Positions 57,793-64,000 of a stretch of DNA of 64,000 bases are shown piece by piece. The notes below the pieces were generated by a model. The model had not been told where the DNA came from. It saw nothing but the letters and a program-made list of their open reading frames with translations, and searched no databases. Every line of letters starts with the position of its first letter. Within the stretch, counting starts at the first letter, position 1. Origin of the DNA: Halomonas sp. KG2 (GTDB lineage Bacteria; Pseudomonadota; Gammaproteobacteria; Pseudomonadales; Halomonadaceae); the NCBI GenBank assembly GCA_030440445.1, contig CP098528.1:3100001-3164000 (forward strand), written 5' to 3'. The position numbers were made by a program, and so were the translations under genes.

Positions 57793-58500
57793 TTACGCTG
57801 CCTCGTAAGCTGCTTTTAAGCGGTAGAACTCATCAACAATCGCTGCCATTTCAGTCGCGTCGTACTCACATAAGCCACTAACCACTAGTTTCTTCGAGCC
57901 CACTCCAACCGCTTCTCCAGCAGACTCAATCGAAAACTCAAGCAAGGCATCAGCACGCTTACCCTGAACCTCTAGCGAGGAGCTCGTTAAGGCTAAGTTT
58001 GGCGAGAAACCGTCTAGGCGCTCTAAGGAAAACCCCATGCTGTCGTAAATAACCAAGGGGCGCTTGGGATTAAACATTACCCCATGCTGCTCCATCAAAG
58101 GCTTTAAATAGTGAGGAAAATTCTTACCTGAAAACGCCACATAGCAGCGGGCAAATGCCTCAATAGCCGCTTCATCGTGAGTCACCTCTCCGCCACGCGT
58201 CACCTGCAGGTAGCACTTGCCCCCTTCATCACAGACAAGTAGATCACCATTCGCTTCTTCACTAAACTTGAGAGGTGTATCAGCTCCCACCATATTGGTG
58301 AAGCGAAATTCCATTTGTCGCGACAACCCAAACTTCACCAGCACCAGTGTAAAGAGCAGGTCTCCAGGTACGCAAAAACGGCGCGCATCTGGATTGTGAA
58401 TCGGGTTGTAATCGCCGGCCACGCCTTTGGCGAAACGGCTGGCCTGCTCAGCAGAGATCACAACATACTCTCCGCGTTGCGCGTAAAAATCCTTGAACAT
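57793..58500 (-). CDS. DUF3581-family protein
   Basis: A 235-residue protein that matches DUF3581 over its full length: MFKDFYAQRGEYVVISAEQASRFAKGVAGDYNPIHNPDARRFCVPGDLLFTLVL has the DYNPIHNPDARRFCVPGD core, a hot-dog-like dehydratase-type motif. Such proteins may bind acyl or polyketide-like molecules, but no activity is established. There is only a weak ribosome site before 58500. It is divergent from the large AsmA-like gene. Confidence 0.88.
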   Translation of the reverse strand: MFKDFYAQRGEYVVISAEQASRFAKGVAGDYNPIHNPDARRFCVPGDLLFTLVLVKFGLSRQMEFRFTNMVGADTPLKFSEEANGDLLVCDEGGKCYLQVTRGGEVTHDEAAIEAFARCYVAFSGKNFPHYLKPLMEQHGVMFNPKRPLVIYDSMGFSLERLDGFSPNLALTSSSLEVQGKRADALLEFSIESAGEAVGVGSKKLVVSGLCEYDATEMAAIVDEFYRLKAAYEAA

Positions 58501-58607
58501 GGCTTTGCTGCCTGCCTAGCGTTGAAATCGAAAACCCATTACGGCCCCACGACGCGCATAATGCCATAAAACACGCGCCGACAGGAGTCATCTGCAAGGA
58601 AGCCCGT

Positions 58608-61571
58608 ATGCCAAAAGAGAGCCCTAGGTCAAAACGTCTACTCCGCCTCCTGATAATCACGCTGTTAAGCGCTTTGGTAGCGACTTTAGTATGGGTACTT
58701 GGCAGTACTTGGCTGCTAAATAGTCAATGGCTACCCAAACGGCTGTCTCAGATTGAGGGAGTCGAAGTACGCTGGACGAATGCAAACAGTCTGCATCCAG
58801 GGCGCTGGGAGGTCGAGAACCTTTACTTGGCACGGGAAGACGACAGCTTACCGATATCCGTTGAAGCCCAACGTGCAACGCTTTCGCTGTCGTTACTAGC
58901 ACTTCTGCGCGGCGAGCTGCACATACAGGCACTCGATGCCAACGGGCTTCGTCGCTTGACCGTAGGCGATATTGCTCTCGAGGCACAAGGCCAGCTGCAG
59001 GTGACGGATACCCAGCTAAGTCGCGCAGCGTTAGCCGTTCCAAGTGTGTCGCTGGATATCAGCCAAGGTCACCTAATACGCCTTAGCGACCAAGCCTCGT
59101 TAGTACAAAATATCCAGTTACGCGCAGATGCCTCCCTGGACAGTGTTACTACCGCGCAAATTCCCCGCGAAGAGCTCACCGCTGAACTGCTCAGCGCCCT
59201 GTCTGCACAACTGACCCTCGCGGCGCAGGCAGATGCTTGGGATGTATTTATGCCCTACCTAGAAGCGCTGCCCTGGCTGACACTTGATGGTCACGGCAAC
59301 TTAACGGGTGAACTTAACCTAAGCGATGGCAAGCTACAGCGTGGTAGCGAGCTAACCTTAAATGCCCCCGAATTGCGCTTAGCGGTGAACGAACAGCGCC
59401 TGCAACCCCGGGAAACAGACAACCTGCGTTGGTTGGTTGCAGAAACACCGCCTCCGCTCCACACCGCCATTGGTGAAGGCGCCGTGCGTTTGGCGGTAGA
59501 AGACAACAAGCTCAACTTTTCAACGCAACTAATCAATGTCGTCTTGGCGGATACCCACCCTTATGCCACCAATACGCAACTTCACCTAGCGACCAGCATG
59601 CCCAATCAACGCCTAGACCAGCCAGACCTGCCCACTGGCGCCTCGCTGGAACTACAGGGCGACGTCACTCGTCTGGACATGCTTGATCGCTATCTGGCAC
59701 ACACCTTTGACGGCCAAGGGGTTCGGCTTGAAGGTAACGGCCAAATTGAAGCTAGCGTGACGCTTCGTGACGCCAAGCCTTATGACGCCTTTTTAGCGAT
59801 TCAAGCACCAACACTTGCGGCTAATTTAGTTGATTTCACGGCTCAAGGAAGCGGCTCGTTGGCCGCGCAACTGTCGAACGAAGAGACGATAGACGCGACT
59901 CTCACCTTCACTGACGCCACCCTTAGCCACCATCAGCGAACGTTGATGGCGGACGCGGCCATTACGTTGAATGCGCTTAGCCCACTGAACCCAGCGCTAG
60001 CGCGAGAAAACGCCACTGCCCGCCTAACCTGGCAGTCCGCTCGGTTACCCGACATTAGCGTGTTACAAACTTATCTTAAAGCCGCCCTGCCCGACCCGGC
60101 CCCATTGCAATTGCTTAGCGGCCAAGCGACTAGCCGTGGGCAGCTCGACTTCACCACCGATCAAATGCGCGGTGAGCTCTTTTTAGCAGGAGAGCAACTA
60201 GCCACCCGCTGGCAACACACGGAACAGAACGGCGTACTGGAAAGCGACGCACAGCTTAGGTTAGCCATTCGCCAAGCCACCCTTGATGGCACAAGGCTTG
60301 ATATCAGCGGTTCACGCCTACGCTGGCAAGTGGCGGATACACAGTCTACCAACGAGCGACTAGAGAGTATTTTAGTGCTCAATGACGGCCGTTTTCAGCG
60401 CAGCGACAGCAACGGTGATGAGGATAAACCGCTCAGTGGCGAGTTTTCACTCGAAGGTAGCGTTCAGCGACTGGGATTCTTAAATACCTTTTTACCCGAC
60501 GCCCATGGCTTGGCAATTGCAGGTAACGGCCAACTGTTCGCTCAAGGGGCTTTTCATAATGACCGTTTACTAGCCCCCACCCGCCTACGAGTGAATGCCA
60601 ATCAGCTTGAGGTGGCATTTTTAGATTACGTTGCTACTGGGCGTGGCGAACTGACTGCCCAGCTCGACACGTCTGAGCGGGCCCAGCTTTCACTAGGCAT
60701 TCCACACTTTGCGCTTATGCGCCAGGACGATGACCGCCCCCATTTGGAAGGCCGCCACTTTGCCCTTACAACCGAAACTGAACGTTTTAGTGACGTGCTG
60801 GAGTCGCCAGAGCCCGATTTCTTCACTACTCGCATCGCACTGCCTATTACGGAGGTGCCCGACTTCACCCGCTATAACCGCTACCTACCTGAAAATGCCG
60901 GGGTTACCTTATTGGGCGGCCAAGCTAGCCTAACCAGCGAATGGCTGCTGGAGGGGCTTACCGCCCAGGGAGACATGACACTACGTGCATTTGGTGCCGA
61001 ACTAGCGCTACTTGATCAACAGCTTAAGGGCGATGTTGAATTACATCTGCAACTCACCGAAGGCGATTTAGAAACACGGCGCTTCACCGCCAATGACTCG
61101 TTTCTGCGTCTTGAAAACGTCTTTCGGCAAAGCTCGGAAGGCACACAAGATGCTGGCTGGTGGGTGCAACTCACGATGGAAGAAGCACAACTTGAGTGGG
61201 ATGACCCTATTCGTTTAACCAGCCAACTGCGCCTTGGCATGCGCGACACTGGGCTATTGGCCCGGCTCTTTCTCGCCCGCGCCAGACAAAGTGATTGGCT
61301 GGGACGGTTATTAAACGTGCATGACATTAACGGTGGCGCGCAGCTTCAGATCAACGGCGAACGCATACGCCTACATGATCTCACGCTTAGCGGCGGACCA
61401 CTTTTGCTGCTTTCCGATGTCACCTTAGCTGAAAAAAGCGCCAATGGTGCGCTCTATGCACACCTTGGCGCACTAGGGATAGGTGTAGAGCTGATCGACA
61501 GCGAACCCACGTTAAAGGTACTGCAACCAAGGCGCTGGTTTGATCGCTGGCGGGAAGCAAATGCGTTTTGA
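58608..61571 (+). CDS. AsmA/YdbH-like intermembrane protein, 987 residues
   Basis: A large envelope protein with one N-terminal signal-anchor (LLRLLIITLLSALVATLVWVLGSTWLL) and an otherwise beta-rich periplasmic part with recurring amphipathic strands, as in AsmA/TamB/YhdP/YdbH proteins that form lipid-carrying bridges between membranes. A C-terminal YAHLGALGIGVELIDSEPTLKVLQPRRWFDRW segment is reminiscent of the YdbH C-terminus. The length suits YdbH-like proteins (about 880-1000). A role in phospholipid transport is inferred from family. AAGGAAG precedes the ATG at 58608; terminator follows. Confidence 0.75.
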   Translation: MPKESPRSKRLLRLLIITLLSALVATLVWVLGSTWLLNSQWLPKRLSQIEGVEVRWTNANSLHPGRWEVENLYLAREDDSLPISVEAQRATLSLSLLALLRGELHIQALDANGLRRLTVGDIALEAQGQLQVTDTQLSRAALAVPSVSLDISQGHLIRLSDQASLVQNIQLRADASLDSVTTAQIPREELTAELLSALSAQLTLAAQADAWDVFMPYLEALPWLTLDGHGNLTGELNLSDGKLQRGSELTLNAPELRLAVNEQRLQPRETDNLRWLVAETPPPLHTAIGEGAVRLAVEDNKLNFSTQLINVVLADTHPYATNTQLHLATSMPNQRLDQPDLPTGASLELQGDVTRLDMLDRYLAHTFDGQGVRLEGNGQIEASVTLRDAKPYDAFLAIQAPTLAANLVDFTAQGSGSLAAQLSNEETIDATLTFTDATLSHHQRTLMADAAITLNALSPLNPALARENATARLTWQSARLPDISVLQTYLKAALPDPAPLQLLSGQATSRGQLDFTTDQMRGELFLAGEQLATRWQHTEQNGVLESDAQLRLAIRQATLDGTRLDISGSRLRWQVADTQSTNERLESILVLNDGRFQRSDSNGDEDKPLSGEFSLEGSVQRLGFLNTFLPDAHGLAIAGNGQLFAQGAFHNDRLLAPTRLRVNANQLEVAFLDYVATGRGELTAQLDTSERAQLSLGIPHFALMRQDDDRPHLEGRHFALTTETERFSDVLESPEPDFFTTRIALPITEVPDFTRYNRYLPENAGVTLLGGQASLTSEWLLEGLTAQGDMTLRAFGAELALLDQQLKGDVELHLQLTEGDLETRRFTANDSFLRLENVFRQSSEGTQDAGWWVQLTMEEAQLEWDDPIRLTSQLRLGMRDTGLLARLFLARARQSDWLGRLLNVHDINGGAQLQINGERIRLHDLTLSGGPLLLLSDVTLAEKSANGALYAHLGALGIGVELIDSEPTLKVLQPRRWFDRWREANAF

Positions 61572-61619
61572 AAGTGAACGAAATAGAAGATAGCAACGAA
61601 AAAAGAAAAGAATAAGCGC

Positions 61620-61651
61620 GCCTTCCTTTAGCGTTATAGCGAAAGGAAGGC
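61620..61651. terminator. bidirectional terminator
   Basis: GCCTTCCTTT (61620-61629) and AAAGGAAGGC (61642-61651) form a perfect 10-bp stem with a 12-base loop between the convergent AsmA-like and TRIC genes. Confidence 0.75.
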
Positions 61652-61658
61652 CACCCAG

Positions 61659-62375
61659 CTAACGTTTTTTACGCTCTCGCCGGATCATCCGTACCCGCTC
61701 TTTAGCTTTCTGAGGGGTTGATAGCGGTGCCGAAGCCCCATCTTGTGTTTTCGGTGGTAGGGTAACCCAAGCAAATACCGGTAGCGCCAGGCGCCAGTGA
61801 ATCGCCGCTAGGCGCAACCCGAGTGTCACCGTTAATGCAGCGGCAATCGCAACGGTTAGCGGCGCCTCTAATGCATCGAACGCCACATACACAATGCCAC
61901 CCGCCAAGGCTGCCGTTGCGTAGATCTCTTCACGGAGCACCATGGGCACCCGCTGGGCTAACACATCACGAATCATGCCACCCGCGACTCCTGTCATCAT
62001 GCCCATTAACACCGCCACAACGCCTGATGTGCCCAGCAACAGTGCTTTATGGGTGCCGATGACAGTAAATAGTGCCAGCCCGAACGCATCCGCAACGGGC
62101 AAAAAGCCGCGAGAAAGGCGATGAATATAGTGAAACCCCACCAAAGACACACCCACTGTGGCTAATATCACCCACAAATAGGTTGGATCAGTCACCCAGA
62201 ATACCGGACGAACGCCCAGCACCAAATCCCTGAGCGTGCCACCGCCAATGCCAGTCACCGCCGCCAGCACCAGCATACCGAAGGGGTCCATTCGCGAACG
62301 ACAGGCTAAAATCACACCTGACAAGGCGAATACGATGACACCCGCCATATCCAACCAGTAAATCACACCCGACAC
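61659..62375 (-). CDS. TRIC/UPF0126 cation channel-family protein (YadS-like)
   Basis: A 238-residue membrane protein with two repeats of three helices plus one more, as in prokaryotic TRIC channels. VFALSGVILACRSRMDPFGMLVLAAVTGIGGGTLRDLVLGVRPVFWV is the repeat 1 signature (GIGGGTLRD), and a second GVAGGMIRDVLAQRVPMVLREEIYATAALAGG the repeat 2. It probably conducts K+ or other monovalent cations. The start is a GTG at 62375 with AAGGAG about seven bases upstream; an ATG ten codons later is possible. The C-terminus is basic. Confidence 0.9.
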   Translation of the reverse strand: MSGVIYWLDMAGVIVFALSGVILACRSRMDPFGMLVLAAVTGIGGGTLRDLVLGVRPVFWVTDPTYLWVILATVGVSLVGFHYIHRLSRGFLPVADAFGLALFTVIGTHKALLLGTSGVVAVLMGMMTGVAGGMIRDVLAQRVPMVLREEIYATAALAGGIVYVAFDALEAPLTVAIAAALTVTLGLRLAAIHWRLALPVFAWVTLPPKTQDGASAPLSTPQKAKERVRMIRRERKKR

Positions 62376-62553
62376 GCGACTCTCCTTGGAGACATGCTAA
62401 TAAGGCGAGCAGGATAGCACTCCTATGAGTACTCGGGTCATCGCGAAGAAGATGAGATCACTAATCAGTGGCTGTCATGCAGTACACAGGCCAATATACG
62501 CTGAGTAGGTTACGCTAGTGGACAACTTCATCCATAGACAGCAAGGAGCACAC

Positions 62554-63048
62554 ATGGACTGGAACCCTGCTTATACTTGGCTGGTGATTGCCCTGCTGCT
62601 AAGTCTCGCAGAATTGACGTCTGGCGCAATGTTACTGCTTGCGCTGGGAATTGCTGCGGCGCTGACCGCCGCGGTAACTGCACTGGGGTTATCGCTGCCG
62701 TGGCAGTTACTTAGTATGGGGATTTTCGCGGGTGTCTTAGTGCCTTTAGGCGTTATGGTTATTCGTCCGCGCTTTTCGCCAAAAGGTGTGGCCTACGGCA
62801 CGACCGGCACGGGCGTTGAAAAAGGTAATCATTACGAAACACTGGTTCGCGACTTTGACAACGCCACTGGCATTAAAGTGAACGGTGATTTCTACCGTTT
62901 GCGTGTCATTGAGAGCGGTGATACCGACTTGCCGCCAGGAACCCGAGTCATCTTTAAGCGCTTTGAGGGTACAACGGCCTTAGTGACGCTGATACCTCCA
63001 GAAAATGCTAGTCCCCAGGATGCAATTTCCCCACGCAAGGAGCCATAA
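62554..63048 (+). CDS. NfeD-family membrane protein
   Basis: A 164-residue protein. Three helices (residues ~5-25, ~30-48, ~55-75) are followed by an OB-fold domain (TGTGVEKGNHYETLVRDFDNATGIKVNGDFYRLRVIESGDTDLPPGTRVIFKRFEGTTALV). NfeD proteins associate with SPFH proteins in membrane microdomains, and the next gene is exactly such a protein, two bases after the stop. AAGGAG precedes the ATG at 62554; the frame to 62518 includes this site. Confidence 0.93.
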   Translation: MDWNPAYTWLVIALLLSLAELTSGAMLLLALGIAAALTAAVTALGLSLPWQLLSMGIFAGVLVPLGVMVIRPRFSPKGVAYGTTGTGVEKGNHYETLVRDFDNATGIKVNGDFYRLRVIESGDTDLPPGTRVIFKRFEGTTALVTLIPPENASPQDAISPRKEP

Positions 63049-63050
63049 GC

Positions 63051-64000
63051 ATGAATAACCTCATGGATTTATCAATTAGCCCAGGCCTGCTTATCAGCCT
63101 GATTATTGTCGTTATTGGCGTGCTCATCATCTCGAAAGGGCTGGTCATTGTTCGCCAGTCAGAAGTGATGGTGATTGAGCGATTAGGTTCGTTTCATCGC
63201 GTACTAGAAAGCGGCATCAACATCATTATTCCGTTTATTGAGCAGCCACGCGCGATCACAATGCTGCGCTATCGCAAAATGGGCGAAGACTACACAGCCA
63301 TTACCAGCGATGAAATCCGCATTGACCGCCGTGAAACGGTCATGGACTTCCCGGGCCAACCGGTCGTCACCACGGATAACGTCACCGTGAGGATCAACGG
63401 CGCGCTTTACTATCAAATTATCGACCCTAAACGAGCTGTCTATGAAGTAGAGAATATGAGCCAAGCCGTCGAGGTTCTGGCCAAAACCACGCTTCGCTCA
63501 GTGGTCGGTAAGATGGAGCTAGATAAACTGTTTGAGTCTCGTGCCGAAGTTAACAATGAAATCCAGGCAGCGATGGAAGAGCCCGCTTCCAAATGGGGTG
63601 TCAAAATCTCCCGGGTAGAGGTGCAGGATATCGCCATGCCAGAAGAGGTAGAGTCTGCGATGCGCCTGCAGATGGCCGCTGAACGTAAACGCCGCGCGAC
63701 AGTGACAGAAGCAGAAGGTGAAAAGTCTGCAGCCATTGCAATGGCTCAAGGCCAGCGTGAATCGGCCATTCTTAACGCCCAGGGTGATAAAGAGTCAGCG
63801 ATTTTACGCGCTCAAGGTGAGCAGGAGTCCATCAAACTCGTGCTTAGTGCCATCGGCGATAGCGAAGAGAACAAGCGCACCGTAGTAGGCTATCTACTTG
63901 GCCAAAGCTATATCAAAGGGCTGCCCAACATGGCGAAAGACGGTGAGCGGGTATTCGTGCCTTACGAGTCCTCTGCTCTACTGGGGTCAATGGGCATGTT
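63051..64000 (+). CDS. SPFH/stomatin-like protein (QmcA type), 3' end outside window
   Basis: The first 316 residues of a stomatin-prohibitin-flotillin-HflK/C protein. The N-terminal helix is at residues ~10-32. The SPFH domain begins RQSEVMVIERLGSFHRVLESGINIIIPFIEQPRAI, and the coiled region from residue ~205 contains repeated A-E-G-E/A-Q-G-Q-x-E-S-A blocks as in QmcA/HflKC. It scaffolds membrane domains and works with NfeD. The ATG at 63051 follows AAGGAG, which lies within the last codons of nfeD. No stop is reached before 64000. Confidence 0.92.
   Translation, partial: MNNLMDLSISPGLLISLIIVVIGVLIISKGLVIVRQSEVMVIERLGSFHRVLESGINIIIPFIEQPRAITMLRYRKMGEDYTAITSDEIRIDRRETVMDFPGQPVVTTDNVTVRINGALYYQIIDPKRAVYEVENMSQAVEVLAKTTLRSVVGKMELDKLFESRAEVNNEIQAAMEEPASKWGVKISRVEVQDIAMPEEVESAMRLQMAAERKRRATVTEAEGEKSAAIAMAQGQRESAILNAQGDKESAILRAQGEQESIKLVLSAIGDSEENKRTVVGYLLGQSYIKGLPNMAKDGERVFVPYESSALLGSMGM

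Noticed and set aside
1..64000. CRISPR array, prophage, rRNA and tRNA genes
   Set aside because: No regularly spaced identical repeats, phage structural genes or recognisable RNA gene sequences were seen by eye; a tRNA scan would be needed to exclude a single tRNA.

Overview
The window looks like a chromosomal segment of a moderately halophilic gammaproteobacterium, most likely Halomonas/Vreelandella (Halomonadaceae). This is an inference from protein flavour and gene content: a TRAP transporter beside CoA-acylating semialdehyde dehydrogenase, many LysE exporters, LysR/AraC regulators each paired with a small metabolic gene or operon, NnrU, DUF3581, and divergent trpI-trpBA as in pseudomonads and relatives. 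I see no rRNA, tRNA, CRISPR array, prophage or replication origin.

Layout. 1-8710: a truncated LysR gene at the edge, a zinc metallopeptidase, a DapA-like lyase with a divergent AraC regulator and LysE exporter, small enzymes (VOC, SLOG), an ArsR-type regulator facing a two-gene dimeric alpha/beta-barrel operon across a clear palindromic operator, and a GlxA-type regulator. 8804-11009: an EamA-family exporter gene split by a complete 1300-bp IS3-family element with a 3-bp target duplication. 11459-13871: a PH-like membrane protein, a nitrilase-family hydrolase and a LysE exporter. 14028-17125: trpBA with divergent trpI. 17276-25260: LysR-controlled metabolic units, including an M20 amidohydrolase with a DUF3311/SSS symporter pair. 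25319-29430: redox and VOC enzymes, a P-loop kinase and a glycerophosphodiesterase.

29918-35314 is the most unusual unit: a compact four-gene run with a small periplasmic binding-like protein, an outer-membrane beta-barrel protein, a 956-residue membrane GGDEF-EAL protein and a PEP-CTERM/exosortase-type acyltransferase. It is a plausible envelope-sensing c-di-GMP module. 35346-49953 holds housekeeping and accessory enzymes (nitroreductase, methyltransferase, Zn-alcohol dehydrogenase with AraC partner, DUF1499, DJ-1, flavin reductase, arfB, DUF1289, a proline-racemase-family protein lacking both catalytic cysteines, an MDR oxidoreductase, NnrU, CorA). 49988-51472 is a sodium:solute symporter under a well-formed TPP riboswitch, hence a probable thiamin or thiamin-precursor importer. 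53102-57665 is mmsA next to a dctPQM TRAP transporter. 57793-64000 is DUF3581, a large AsmA/YdbH-like envelope protein, a TRIC/UPF0126 channel and nfeD followed by an SPFH (stomatin-like) gene cut by the window end.

A recurring feature across the window is short, degenerate 12-15 bp tandem repeats of unrelated sequence in intergenic DNA (2711, 19212, 24232, 40637, 43195), the largest being nine 12-bp units in front of a LysR gene.
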